Shown here: piece after piece, positions 26,506-35,461 of the stretch
Layout: each line of letters opens with the position of its first letter
Position numbering within the stretch: position 1 is the first letter of the stretch
Assembly: GCF_003259505.1 (NCBI RefSeq)
Contig: NZ_QLLK01000015.1
Span: 1 to 64,000, forward strand
Reading direction: 5' to 3'
DNA from: Algoriphagus yeomjeoni
Lineage (GTDB): Bacteria > Bacteroidota > Bacteroidia > Cytophagales > Cyclobacteriaceae
Length of the DNA stretch: 64,000 nt
Translations under genes and position numbers: made by a program
Notes under the pieces: generated by a model
Told to the model about the DNA's origin: nothing
The model's input: only the letters and a program-made list of their open reading frames with translations
The model's database searches: none

Positions 26506-27167
26506 TTCAAGGTAAGGGCTTCAATAGTAATTTTAGCTAGAGACCAAGATTCATCACATAAGGGATCCGGTGAATTATCTGCCACTAATTCTGAATTCAT
26601 ATAAACTCTTGTATTGGGATTACTATGGTCAATAATCTTTGATATACTATATCTGGTGGTATAATTTGGTAATGCACCAAAAAGACAAATTCCCGGCATA
26701 TTCGTCTGAATCGCTCCTGTTTTAGGTCTATTTTGTTTGAAGAAATTATCAGGGTAAGATTGATAAAGGCAATAGGTGGATTCACAAGGGGTATTGGAAA
26801 ATGAAGTTCTAAAAACCTCTTCACCATCGACCCCAAAAAACCATTGATCTGGGCCATTACCATTATCTGAGGCATTTCCATCCCATGAATCATGGGCTAA
26901 GACCTCAAGAGTGATTTTTAATAGATTGTGGGAAGGAAGGCCAGATAAATTAACTGCAATTTCCTCATTATGATAATAGCCAACTACAGTATCATTTTCA
27001 AAAATGATAAGCCTGCCGTTTTCAAATCCTGCCAAATCTAGATTTGAAAAATCATTGAAATAGACCACTTGTTCTGACTCCAATGTTTCAGTACATGAGA
27101 AAAATAACCCCAAAGTCAAAAGAAGTAAAAGCTTCTTTACGGCTTTTGACCAATTATAATAATCCAT
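26502..27167 (-). CDS. Hypothetical lipoprotein upstream of the Wzi-like gene
   Basis: I place the start at ATG 27167, giving 221 residues with a clean lipoprotein signal (SKAVKKLLLLLTLGLFFSC, lipobox Cys near residue 25); a longer frame adds an unlikely second hydrophobic stretch. The mature part is beta-rich and looks like a jelly-roll or lectin-type domain (YFNDFSNLDLAGFENG, then LKITLEVLAHDSWDG), with several Cys that could form disulfides. The 4-nt overlap with the Wzi-like barrel indicates co-translation and a possible partnership at the outer membrane. Confidence 0.78.
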   Translation of the reverse strand: MDYYNWSKAVKKLLLLLTLGLFFSCTETLESEQVVYFNDFSNLDLAGFENGRLIIFENDTVVGYYHNEEIAVNLSGLPSHNLLKITLEVLAHDSWDGNASDNGNGPDQWFFGVDGEEVFRTSFSNTPCESTYCLYQSYPDNFFKQNRPKTGAIQTNMPGICLFGALPNYTTRYSISKIIDHSNPNTRVYMNSELVADNSPDPLCDESWSLAKITIEALTLK

Positions 27168-27276
27168 CAAATTCAAATAGTTAAGAAAATATAACCCTGC
27201 AAAGAAACAAAAAAGGAGCCAAATGAGACTTACCAAAAGAACGCTAATTTTAGCCGATGCCTCTAAAAGGATTTAC

Positions 27277-27284
27277 TATTTTTG
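27277..27284 (+). promoter_or_regulatory. Putative -7 element for the epimerase gene
   Basis: TATTTTTG is an exact match to TAnnTTTG, about 22 nt before the ATG of the epimerase gene. No -33 element with proper spacing is evident. Confidence 0.35.
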
Positions 27285-27305
27285 GGCTGAATATAAAAAC
27301 AAGCA

Positions 27306-28406
27306 ATGGCTACTTTTACTATTGTCGCAGGTGCGCGACCCAATTTTATGAAAATTGCGCCTATCATCCACCAATTCATCAAAAAGCAACAAGATGGCGC
27401 TCTGGTCAAGTTTCGGTTAGTTCATACTGGACAGCATTATGACAAAAAAATGTCTGGCGACTTTTTTGAGCAACTCAATATTCCTGAACCTCATGCAAAT
27501 CTAGGTGGCGGCGGAGGTACACAAGCAGAACAAACCGCGGCGATTATGATCGCATTTGAAAAAGAACTCCTGGTAAATCGTCCAGACCTTGTACTAGTTG
27601 TAGGAGATGTCACCAGCACACTTGCCTGCTCTATTACTGCCAAAAAACTTCAAATCGATGTCGCTCATGTAGAAGGAGGAATTCGATCAGGTGACTTGAC
27701 AATGCCTGAAGAAATCAATAGAATGGTAACTGACAGTATCACTGACCATTTTTTTACGACTTCAGAAATTGCAAATACTAACCTGAGAAAAAGTGGCTTT
27801 GCCGAGGAAAAAATTCACTTCGTAGGCAATACGATGATAGATACATTGATGGCTCAGATGCCAAGATTCCAAAAACCGGAAGGTGAAATCTTTGAAAACC
27901 TGGCGACTGGAAATTACTTCGTGATGACCATGCATCGCCCTGCAAATGTGGATCAGGAGCACAAGCTTAAAGCTATGATCGATGCTATTTTGGAAGGAAC
28001 CAAAGGGTTACCTATCATTTTTCCGGTGCATCCAAGAACCGCTAAGAATCTACAGTCTCTTGGAATAGATGCCCCAAATCTTCACCTGTGTGAACCTTTG
28101 GGATATTTGGAATTCAACTATTTGGTAAAAAATGCGAAAGGCGTAATCACAGATTCTGGTGGAATTACAGAAGAAGCATCGGTCATGAACGTCCCTTGTA
28201 TTACGCTGCGAGATAACACCGAGCGACCAGAAACCATAAAACTCGGTACAAACGAACTAGTTGGCACCGATCCGGCTAAGCTAAAACCTTACTTGGAAAA
28301 AATCATGAAAGGGGAATGGAAGCAATACCAAGGAATTCCACTTTGGGATGGCAAAACAGCCGAGCGTATTGTAGCTATATTATTAAAACCTTACCCAGCA
28401 GGCTAA
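27306..28406 (+). CDS. wecB: UDP-N-acetylglucosamine 2-epimerase (non-hydrolysing)
   Basis: WecB interconverts UDP-GlcNAc and UDP-ManNAc for surface polysaccharides. The 366 residues show the GT-B-like fold and family motifs: an N-terminal GARPNFMKIAPI, GDVTSTLAC near residue 97, HVEGGIRSGDLTMPEEINR near 120, FPVHPRTAKN near 240, and ITDSGGITEEA near 280. It lacks the extra kinase domain of GNE. The next gene begins 1 nt after its stop. The divergent neighbours are a lipoprotein and a capsule-type barrel, a sensible context for ManNAc-containing glycans. Confidence 0.95.
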   Translation: MATFTIVAGARPNFMKIAPIIHQFIKKQQDGALVKFRLVHTGQHYDKKMSGDFFEQLNIPEPHANLGGGGGTQAEQTAAIMIAFEKELLVNRPDLVLVVGDVTSTLACSITAKKLQIDVAHVEGGIRSGDLTMPEEINRMVTDSITDHFFTTSEIANTNLRKSGFAEEKIHFVGNTMIDTLMAQMPRFQKPEGEIFENLATGNYFVMTMHRPANVDQEHKLKAMIDAILEGTKGLPIIFPVHPRTAKNLQSLGIDAPNLHLCEPLGYLEFNYLVKNAKGVITDSGGITEEASVMNVPCITLRDNTERPETIKLGTNELVGTDPAKLKPYLEKIMKGEWKQYQGIPLWDGKTAERIVAILLKPYPAG

Positions 28407-28407
28407 A

Positions 28408-28896
28408 ATGAATGTTGTAGAACGAGTTGCCTTTTTAGTTGACAAGTTAAATCTCTCCCCACATCCTGAGGGAGGTTTCTATTCGGAGACTTATCGATCT
28501 GATGTGAACATTGGAACAAATTCTGGCAAAAGAAATCTAACAACAGCGATCTACTTCCTGCTTACTTCTGAAAACGTATCAAAATTCCATCGTATCAAAA
28601 GTGATGAGCTTTGGTTTTTCCACGAAGGGAGTACGTTGACTGTGCATAAGTTGACAGAAAAAGGCCATAAGCAACTTTCACTTGGAATCCCATCAAGTGG
28701 GAATAACACTGCTCCGCAACATTTGGTCGAGGCAAATACAATTTTCGGAAGCTCTGTGGACGAGCCAAACAGCTATGCGTTAGTTTCATGTGTGGTATCT
28801 CCCGGTTTTGATTTTGCTGATTTTGAACTGTTCGAAGCCAACTATCTTCTAGAAAAATACCCTGATTCATCAAGCATCATCAATAAATTGACATAA
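28408..28896 (+). CDS. Cupin-fold DUF985-family protein
   Basis: The 162-residue product is a DUF985 member of the cupin superfamily: the N-terminal LSPHPEGGFYSETYRSD, FHRIKSDELWFFHEGSTL with the metal-binding-type His/Glu residues, and a C-terminal VSPGFDFADFELFEANYLL. Proteins of this family bind small molecules; the reaction is not settled. It starts 1 nt after the epimerase stop and is therefore co-transcribed, which suggests a sugar-related role, but DUF985 genes occur in many contexts. Confidence 0.88.
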   Translation: MNVVERVAFLVDKLNLSPHPEGGFYSETYRSDVNIGTNSGKRNLTTAIYFLLTSENVSKFHRIKSDELWFFHEGSTLTVHKLTEKGHKQLSLGIPSSGNNTAPQHLVEANTIFGSSVDEPNSYALVSCVVSPGFDFADFELFEANYLLEKYPDSSSIINKLT

Positions 28897-28924
28897 AAAA
28901 AGGCTCCATTTGGGAGCCTTTTTC
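28896..28924. terminator. Bidirectional terminator
   Basis: A stem of at least 10 bp, AAAAAGGCTCC with GGGAGCCTTTTT, carries an A-run before and a T-run after, between the convergent cupin and TonB-receptor genes. Confidence 0.85.
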
Positions 28925-28943
28925 AGTTGTGATAGTTGGTTTA

Positions 28944-31847
28944 TTAGAATGAGAAAGCTACTCTGAATGTCATTTTGGTACCTGGTGAAAGGCTGCTGAA
29001 AATTTGGTCTTCAGCTTCATATGACTTGTAAACAAACTCTCTTCTAGAATTTAGGATATTTTGGACACCAAAACCTGCCTGCAAACGCTCATCTGCACCG
29101 AACGTCTTGTTGATGTTCAAGTTTAAGCTATTGAATGGTACAGAATACGTATCAGTTCTGTTACCAAAGCCAACATACTGAAGAGACGAACCTTGAACGT
29201 TGTAGAATACACCAGCTTCCCAACCAGTTGTAAATGAGTTGTAGCTCAAACCAGTGTTGATCAAATAAGGTGCCTGTCCCGCCATGTCACGTGTATCTTC
29301 AATTACCTGACCTTCTCTAGCTGTCAATGATCTTGATCTGAATTCAGATTCAGACATTTTTATCTGAGACTTAGTGATCGTTACGTTCGTGTTCCAGGAG
29401 AAATTCTCGAAGCTAGGAGCAATGAATTTCAGAGATTTTCTGAATTCAAACTCCAAACCAGCAACCGTACCATTTCCTACGTTTCTAGGCTGGAAAGTTC
29501 CTGGATCAGCCAAGAACTGAACCATTTCGATAGGCTTTTCGAAAGTCTTGTAGAAAGCACTTACTGAAAGCATTTGACCTCTTTCCTGAAAGGCTTCCCA
29601 TCTCACATCAAAGTTATTGACGTGAGTAGAAACCAAATTACCATCCCAAAGAACTTCAGTTCCACCATTGGTAGTTTCAGGATAAAGACCTCCAATAAAT
29701 GTTCTACCTGTGATTGGATCAAGGATTTCTGCGTAAGAAAGTTCTTTGAAAGAAGGTCTTGCGATCGTTCTAGAAGCCGAAGCTCTTAGATTCTGATTTT
29801 CTTTCAAATTGAAAATCAAATTAACAGTTGGGAAGAAATCCATGTCATCCAATACCTCAACTAGATCATAATTGATCGTACCAGTCTGGTTAGTACCAGT
29901 GTAGTATTGATTGTATTTCTCAACTCTCAAACCAACGATAGCTTTTAATTTATCTGCAGGATTTGCCTCGACAGATACATACCCACCCATGTTTGTAGCG
30001 ATGGAATTGTAGGCATTTGCATTAATCGGAATAAAATCCGCATTATATCTCACACCGTTTCTATTGTCAGCTGAGAAAAGGTTTTCATCAACCAATATCT
30101 CGTTAGGGTCACCAGTAAACTCTGAGTTTCCTGTCGCAAACTGGAAACTTTGGATATTGAAATCACGCTGTTTGAAGACATAATTTCCTCCAAATTTAAC
30201 TTTACCTTCTCTAGCGAAAAGCGTTAGGTTTTTAGCAATATCGCCTTTGGCTACAATGCTATACTCTTCAAGATCTCTCCAGATTCTAGCAGGAAGTCCT
30301 ACTTCAGTTGATACAGTGTTAGTTGGCTCTCTGAATCTTGTGAACCTGATATCTGGATCAGCGATTGTTGACCTAGTTGGAGCAATCTTCCAATTGAACT
30401 CCCAATCATTTCCATTGATGTAATGAGTTCCTGCAAGCAAAATATTTGTCAGGCTTCTTTGGCTATATTCCAAGTTGTACTGCTTGGCCTCGAAGTTTGC
30501 TCCTAAGTTTGTGTTTACAAAGTCGAATTGACCTGCTTTTGATTCACCGTTTTGTAGGTGCATCAGGTTCAATTTGAATTTTGAATTGTCTGTCTTCAAA
30601 GCGATTCCAGCAAGTCCGCCTAGCAATACGTTATTCACTCCGAAATCACCACGCTGTCTTTCCAAAGGCTCAAGTTCTGTTTGATTTGCCTCTCTTGGCT
30701 TAGCATACAGGTTATATTCTGCATCCTGATAGAACTCCGTCTCATTCTTATAGGTTAGGGCAAAGTTGTACCCCCAAGTTGCTTTTGATCTCGTAAATTG
30801 ATTTCCAAGGGAAAAGCTAACGCCAACATCCATCAAGCTATTTGCTCTGTAGCCACCCAATGTTTTATTGAAGTTTCCAAGAATCTCTTGATACTCCATT
30901 CCTTTTGGACCAGTTGGATTACCCACTGCATCACCGTACTGAGGGATATCGGTACTTCCGTCTGTAGGAATAGCTCTTGTGCCATCATCAAATCCTAAAA
31001 AGTCAGTGTTGCCACCATCGTATTTCAAATAATTTGAATTGAAGTGCATGGATGGGTTGATGCCTCCACTTAGGCTCAAACGCATTGTTTTTTCCTCAGG
31101 AAAATCCTTTGTTTCAATATCTACCACTCCACCTGTGAAATCAGCAGGAAGGTCAGCAGTGAATGATTTAGAAACGATAATGTTATCGATCACATTGGTA
31201 GGAAATATATCCATCTGGATCGTATTTCTATCTGGATCAAGGCCTGGAATATCCACACCATTCAAAACAGTTTTGGTATACCTGTCACCAAGTCCTCTAA
31301 CGTAGATGTATTTACCACCTTCTATGGAAACACCTGTCACACGCTTTACTGCAGAAGCTGCATCTCCATCACCAATCTGACGGAACGTGCTTGCAGAAAT
31401 ACCATCAAGAAGGTTTGCTGCATTTCGTTTTACAGAAAGCAAAGCTGATTCAGTAGTTCTGATCGCAGATGCGGAGACAGTCACTGTCTCTAGATCTGAA
31501 GCTACCTCAGCCATCATTAGATCACTGATTACGTTTACTTCTCCAGCTTTTACTAACACCTCTGTAAGATTGATAGTAGAGTAAGAAATGTAAGAAACCT
31601 GAAGTGTGTAGGTTCCTGGAGCAACTTTAATCTCGAATTTACCATCGAAATCTGTTACGGCTCCAGTAGACGTTTCTTTCACTAATACAGAAACACCAAA
31701 TAGTGGTTCGCCTGTGCCTTCTTCGAAGATAGTACCTCTAATGGTACCGTTTTGGGCAAAAACAAATCCTGCAAATACTTGAGAAAGCACTAGCAGAACT
31801 AAAATCAGAAATCCCTTCATGAGTGGATTAGTAGATTGATTTTTCAT
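28944..31847 (-). CDS. TonB-dependent receptor with carboxypeptidase-regulatory-like domain
   Basis: I place the start at ATG 31847 (MKNQSTNPLMKGF), giving 967 residues and a signal peptide ending VFAQ; an upstream ATG would add 23 residues inside the intergenic hairpin. An N-terminal beta-sandwich (GTIRGTIFEEGTGEPLFGVS) precedes the plug (YIYVRGLGDRYTKTVLNGVD, then FPTNVIDNIIVSKSF) and a 22-strand-type barrel ending MTFRVAFSF with terminal Phe. The substrate is unknown. The preceding gene encodes a beta-helix lipoprotein, the likely surface partner. Confidence 0.93.
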   Translation of the reverse strand: MKNQSTNPLMKGFLILVLLVLSQVFAGFVFAQNGTIRGTIFEEGTGEPLFGVSVLVKETSTGAVTDFDGKFEIKVAPGTYTLQVSYISYSTINLTEVLVKAGEVNVISDLMMAEVASDLETVTVSASAIRTTESALLSVKRNAANLLDGISASTFRQIGDGDAASAVKRVTGVSIEGGKYIYVRGLGDRYTKTVLNGVDIPGLDPDRNTIQMDIFPTNVIDNIIVSKSFTADLPADFTGGVVDIETKDFPEEKTMRLSLSGGINPSMHFNSNYLKYDGGNTDFLGFDDGTRAIPTDGSTDIPQYGDAVGNPTGPKGMEYQEILGNFNKTLGGYRANSLMDVGVSFSLGNQFTRSKATWGYNFALTYKNETEFYQDAEYNLYAKPREANQTELEPLERQRGDFGVNNVLLGGLAGIALKTDNSKFKLNLMHLQNGESKAGQFDFVNTNLGANFEAKQYNLEYSQRSLTNILLAGTHYINGNDWEFNWKIAPTRSTIADPDIRFTRFREPTNTVSTEVGLPARIWRDLEEYSIVAKGDIAKNLTLFAREGKVKFGGNYVFKQRDFNIQSFQFATGNSEFTGDPNEILVDENLFSADNRNGVRYNADFIPINANAYNSIATNMGGYVSVEANPADKLKAIVGLRVEKYNQYYTGTNQTGTINYDLVEVLDDMDFFPTVNLIFNLKENQNLRASASRTIARPSFKELSYAEILDPITGRTFIGGLYPETTNGGTEVLWDGNLVSTHVNNFDVRWEAFQERGQMLSVSAFYKTFEKPIEMVQFLADPGTFQPRNVGNGTVAGLEFEFRKSLKFIAPSFENFSWNTNVTITKSQIKMSESEFRSRSLTAREGQVIEDTRDMAGQAPYLINTGLSYNSFTTGWEAGVFYNVQGSSLQYVGFGNRTDTYSVPFNSLNLNINKTFGADERLQAGFGVQNILNSRREFVYKSYEAEDQIFSSLSPGTKMTFRVAFSF

Positions 31848-31864
31848 ACAGCAATTAGAATAAA

Positions 31865-31918
31865 TTTTGAAAGAAGGAAGAAAGTGACCTTGCAAGTTCT
31901 TTCTCCCTTCTTTCAAAA
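31865..31918 (-). promoter_or_regulatory. Long intercistronic RNA hairpin
   Basis: Arms 31865-31884 and 31899-31918 form a 20-bp stem around a 14-nt loop. The single mismatch in the plus sequence becomes a G-U pair in the minus-strand RNA, the strand that is transcribed. It lies between the lipoprotein stop and the receptor start and has no U-run after it, so it looks more like an mRNA-stability or attenuation element than a terminator. Confidence 0.7.
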
Positions 31919-31928
31919 GTGTGTTTGT

Positions 31929-33167
31929 TTATTTTAGATCAGAAATAGAGCCTGAGGCTGCGGTCCAAGACCAAGTGTTAGCAAAAGCAGCTTTATTTGC
32001 ACCTACAGTATTTGCACCAGCAGCTACCAAAGTTGCAGAAGCAGCAGTACCATTTTTGAAGACGGTAGCCAACGTCACGCCATCAGCTAGAGTAGCTTCA
32101 AGATTCATGAACTTCAAAGTTCCTTCAGCGAATGTCGCTAGTGTTTTGTCTCCGCTTAGTGATAAATCGCCACGACCTTCAGTTGTTGCTGGGTCAGCAA
32201 AACCTGTAAAGTAAAGGTTTTCAAAAGTACCTCTGGCTCCATCTCTGAAGTCGGCCATTTCAGCTACTGCATTACCTATTATAGTTCCGTTTTTTAAGGT
32301 GTGACCTGCATTGAAAGATCCTTCTGGACCATCTATTTCTAACGCGTGATCTGTTTCAGCACCAGAAACTACGATGAAGTTATCCAAAGTACCAGACCAA
32401 GCTTGATCAGTATCCAGTGCATCATCACCTGCATTCCATACAATCGCATTTTTCACACTTACAGAACCACCGAACCATTCGATTCCATCATCCTGATTCG
32501 CGATCACTTCCACGTTTTCGATTACTGTACCAGACCCAACTGCACCCAGTGTAAGACCATTGATTTCATTTCCTTCACCGATGTTTGCACCTCCATGACG
32601 GATAGAAATGTATTTGATAGTGCCTGAATTATCCTCATCATTTGATCCACCGTAAAGTCCGTTTGTATCGGATGGCGGGATACCTTCAATTTGCACTTCG
32701 GTAACATCACCTGCAAGGGAAGCCTTAGCATTTCCCAAGACGATCAAACCTCCCCAAAGACCAGAAAGATCCGGATCAAGATTAGGAGAGGCAATCTGAC
32801 CTGGCATGATTTCATCAGCGACTGTAGTGAATATGATCGGAGAAGTTGCAGTTCCTTGTGCGTCAATTTTACCACCTCTAGCGATGATCAAAGCAGTAGC
32901 GTTAGATCCAGATCCAACTTCACCTTTTACGATTACACCTGGCTGAATTGTAAGTGTGTTACCAGAAGTAACAGTAATTCTACCTCCTAGAACATAAGTT
33001 TTACCTGTCTCCCAAGTTGTATTGGAAGTGATGTTAGTATTTACCAGCAAAACATTATCTGCTCCTGGATCTACAGGATCTACTGGTTTGTCATTTCCGT
33101 CTATACAGCTTGTGAATCCAATCACGATTGCTGCAAACATGAATAATAGGGAATTGAACTTTTTCAT
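31929..33167 (-). CDS. Beta-helix-like lipoprotein paired with the TonB receptor
   Basis: The ATG at 33167 gives 412 residues with a lipoprotein signal (LFMFAAIVIGFTSC, lipobox Cys near residue 20). The mature part begins with a Pro/Asp-rich linker and the segment VLGGRITVTSGNTLTIQPGV, then repeats of short beta strands (ALIIARGGKIDAQGT, IKYISIRHGGANIG, GTVIENVEVIANQDDGIEWF) typical of a right-handed parallel beta-helix. The C-terminal 60 residues are Ala/Thr-rich. Such lipoproteins are found upstream of this receptor type in Bacteroidota and probably sit on the cell surface; the ligand is unknown. Confidence 0.82.
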   Translation of the reverse strand: MKKFNSLLFMFAAIVIGFTSCIDGNDKPVDPVDPGADNVLLVNTNITSNTTWETGKTYVLGGRITVTSGNTLTIQPGVIVKGEVGSGSNATALIIARGGKIDAQGTATSPIIFTTVADEIMPGQIASPNLDPDLSGLWGGLIVLGNAKASLAGDVTEVQIEGIPPSDTNGLYGGSNDEDNSGTIKYISIRHGGANIGEGNEINGLTLGAVGSGTVIENVEVIANQDDGIEWFGGSVSVKNAIVWNAGDDALDTDQAWSGTLDNFIVVSGAETDHALEIDGPEGSFNAGHTLKNGTIIGNAVAEMADFRDGARGTFENLYFTGFADPATTEGRGDLSLSGDKTLATFAEGTLKFMNLEATLADGVTLATVFKNGTAASATLVAAGANTVGANKAAFANTWSWTAASGSISDLK

Positions 33168-33306
33168 TGGTATAGTATAATTGAAATGGTTTGCCTTTTT
33201 TGACACTGCAAATCTGCTTCAATTATTCCCCTCAAGAGAATTTTCCGAATTATGCTTTTTTTAATATTGTTTACAGAATTTAATATTGGAATAACAAAAA
33301 GTGCAT

Positions 33307-33340
33307 AAAAAAAGGCTTCTCTCTCGAAAAGCCTTTTTTT
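33307..33340 (-). terminator. Terminator of the MoxR gene
   Basis: A 12-bp stem AAAAAAAGGCTT/AAGCCTTTTTTT with a 10-nt loop lies 14 nt downstream of the MoxR stop on the minus strand. Confidence 0.85.
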
Positions 33341-33353
33341 GCAGAAATAGCAG

Positions 33354-34325
33354 TTATTTCAATGTTACCGATTTGTTAATGGGAACTTTCTCCATCAAAA
33401 TTTTGACTAAATCCCTTGTATTAATTCCGTCAGCTTCTGCCTCATAATTGAGAATTATTCTGTGATTTAGCACATCTTCCGCTATTTCCTTGATGTCTTC
33501 TGGTAATACATAATCTCTTCCATCCATGAATGCAACCGCCTTAGATGCTAAGTTTAAGTTGATACTTGCACGGGGAGAAACTCCAAATTGAATGTACTTG
33601 GCTTCTTCTTTCAGACCATATTGCTCCGGAAATCTAGTCGCAAAAACCAACTCTATTATATAATGCTCTAATGGCTCGGCCATTTTCACTGAATTGATCT
33701 GATTACGTATTTCAAAAATTTCTTCTTTGGAAAGAATTGCATTCACCTCAGAGCTGAAAGACATATTCGCCATTCTGCGCATTACTTCCATCTCATCAGC
33801 CTTACTTGGATAGTCAATGTGAACCTTCATCATGAATCTATCCACCTGCGCTTCTGGAAGTGGGTAAGTTCCTTCCTGATCCACTGGGTTTTGCGTAGCT
33901 AGTACCAAAAATGGTCTATCCAACAAATAAGTAGTATCACCAATAGTCACCTGCTTTTCCTGCATGGCTTCCAAAAGTGCCGACTGAACCTTGGCCGGAG
34001 ATCGGTTAACCTCATCCGCCAAAATCACATTGGAGAAGATCGGACCTTTCTTCACTTCGAAGCTTGCTGCCTGAGGATTGTAGATCATCGTACCGATCAA
34101 ATCCGCTGGAAGCAAATCCGGTGTAAACTGAATTCTGTTGAAATCAAGATGAAGCACTTTGGCCAGCGTATTCACCGTCAAGGTCTTCGCCAAGCCCGGT
34201 ACACCTTCCAAGAGAATGTGCCCATTGGTAAAAAGTCCAATCAAAAGTCTGTTGACCATTCTATCCTGGCCTACGACTACTTTCTTTACTTCCTGTATTA
34301 CGTCTGCTATTTTTTCCTGATGCAT
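33354..34325 (-). CDS. MoxR-family AAA+ ATPase
   Basis: The 323-residue product is a single AAA+ domain with lid: Walker A LEGVPGLAKTLTVNTLAK near residue 40, Walker B NVILADEVNRSPAKVQSALL near 100, sensor ATQNPVDQEGTYPLPEAQVDRF near 150. MoxR ATPases act as chaperones that activate metal- or VWA-domain partners. The usual DUF58 and VWA genes are not beside it; the gene is followed by a terminator and preceded by a repeat-containing gap, so it appears to be a solo copy. Confidence 0.93.
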   Translation of the reverse strand: MHQEKIADVIQEVKKVVVGQDRMVNRLLIGLFTNGHILLEGVPGLAKTLTVNTLAKVLHLDFNRIQFTPDLLPADLIGTMIYNPQAASFEVKKGPIFSNVILADEVNRSPAKVQSALLEAMQEKQVTIGDTTYLLDRPFLVLATQNPVDQEGTYPLPEAQVDRFMMKVHIDYPSKADEMEVMRRMANMSFSSEVNAILSKEEIFEIRNQINSVKMAEPLEHYIIELVFATRFPEQYGLKEEAKYIQFGVSPRASINLNLASKAVAFMDGRDYVLPEDIKEIAEDVLNHRIILNYEAEADGINTRDLVKILMEKVPINKSVTLK

Positions 34326-34456
34326 GGAATCTAAATCTTTGAGTGCTTTTTAATCGGAGACTAAAATAGAGGTTTTTGTCCCAAAGGACAATCTTAAATC
34401 TTAGAAGCGGTAATGCCTTACGATTAAAGGGATTTTATGATTTTTTAAGAAGGTAT

Positions 34457-34506
34457 TTCTCGCGGCAGCAAATTGTCTCTCGCGGCGGCGCGGCGACGCA
34501 GCGAGA
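34457..34506. repeat. GC-rich interspersed palindromic element, copy C
   Basis: A partial copy (TTCTCGCGGCAGCAA, 34457-34471) is followed by a full 29-bp unit at 34478-34506 that begins TCTCGCGGC and ends GCAGCGAGA, so its ends are nearly inverted repeats. It lies in the gap between MoxR and the pseudouridine synthase and resembles the elements at 20065-20091 and 20193-20218. Confidence 0.6.
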
Positions 34507-34516
34507 ATTTTAAAGC

Positions 34517-35134
34517 TTAGCGTCTCGACCTATTCCCCTGCGTCTTTTTAAACCCTGTCAACCCCAACTTATGATAAATCGTTGTTTCATCGATCTCCTG
34601 CACTTCTCCTACTTTAAATCCCTGAATGGTCAATTTCTCCATGGACCAGCGAACAAGTCTCAAGGTAGGATGACCAATGGCAGCAGTCATTTTACGGACC
34701 TGGCGATTTTTTCCTTCGATCAATGTCAAAGAAACCCAAGTGTCCGGGATCGAAGCTCGATAGCGAATCGGAGGATCGCGGTCTGGAAGTGCTGGAATTG
34801 GATCCAAAACCTTAGCGATCGCAGGCTTGGTTTTGTAATCTCTCCCCTCCACATTGATCATCACTCCTTGCATCAATCCTTTTAGAGCTTCTGGTTCAGG
34901 AGCTCCCTCCACTTGTGCATAGTATGTCCGCTGGTGTCCAAATCGAGGATTGAGCAGATGATGATTTAGAGATTTGTCATCCGTAATAATCAGAAGTCCC
35001 TCTGAGTCCTTGTCAAGCCTGCCTACAGGGTACACCTCCTTAGGAAAATCAAAAAGAGAGGCAAGTGTCTGCCCCTCTCCAGAAAATTGACATAAAACCC
35101 CAAAGGGCTTATATATAATGAAGTATCTAGCCAA
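34517..35134 (-). CDS. rRNA pseudouridine synthase, RsuA/RluE type (TTG start)
   Basis: The 205-residue product has the RsuA-family catalytic core without an S4 domain, as in RluE. The catalytic Asp is in VGRLDKDSEGLLIITDD near residue 40, with other family segments at KPFGVLCQFSGEG and EGKNRQVRKMTAAIGHPTLRL. It should make one pseudouridine in rRNA, and by length RluE (23S 2457) is the nearest relative. The only sensible start is TTG (LARYFIIYKPF); a stop lies three codons upstream. The C-terminus is basic (KKTQGNRSRR). A 58-residue gene lies just upstream on the same strand. Confidence 0.88.
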   Translation of the reverse strand: MARYFIIYKPFGVLCQFSGEGQTLASLFDFPKEVYPVGRLDKDSEGLLIITDDKSLNHHLLNPRFGHQRTYYAQVEGAPEPEALKGLMQGVMINVEGRDYKTKPAIAKVLDPIPALPDRDPPIRYRASIPDTWVSLTLIEGKNRQVRKMTAAIGHPTLRLVRWSMEKLTIQGFKVGEVQEIDETTIYHKLGLTGFKKTQGNRSRR

Positions 35135-35144
35135 AGTCAGTTAA

Positions 35145-35321
35145 TTAACTGCCGCAGCCTACGCAATCAATGCTGGAATCGGTCGGCTTCACACCGTCAC
35201 GTTCCATCTTGAGGTTGTGGATTTTGTCACGAATCTCCATGTCTGCAAACATGTCACCGGTGATTTGTGATTCCAAAGCTTGGATTTGCTCGTTGTAGTT
35301 TTGAATTTGTGCTTCGCTCAT
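35145..35321 (-). CDS. Small protein with C-terminal CxxC motif, 58 residues
   Basis: ATG at 35321 opens a 58-codon frame: a helical, Gln-rich head (SEAQIQNYNEQIQALESQI), a second helix (DMEIRDKIHNLKMERDG) and the tail SSIDCVGCGS, whose two Cys could bind a metal or form a redox pair. Codon use and helical periodicity look real. The downstream pseudouridine synthase starts 10 nt after its stop, so the two are likely co-transcribed. The function is unknown. Confidence 0.65.
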   Translation of the reverse strand: MSEAQIQNYNEQIQALESQITGDMFADMEIRDKIHNLKMERDGVKPTDSSIDCVGCGS

Positions 35322-35461
35322 AAAAGTTAGATTAAGGGTTGAAATGATATCCTAAAATAGCCAGCGATCTTGAATAGTTCCTGATCAAAGCTTCATTTTT
35401 TTCGTCAAAAATGATTCCAACTGAGCAGTAGAAACTTACCTTTCGAAAATTTATTAGAATA

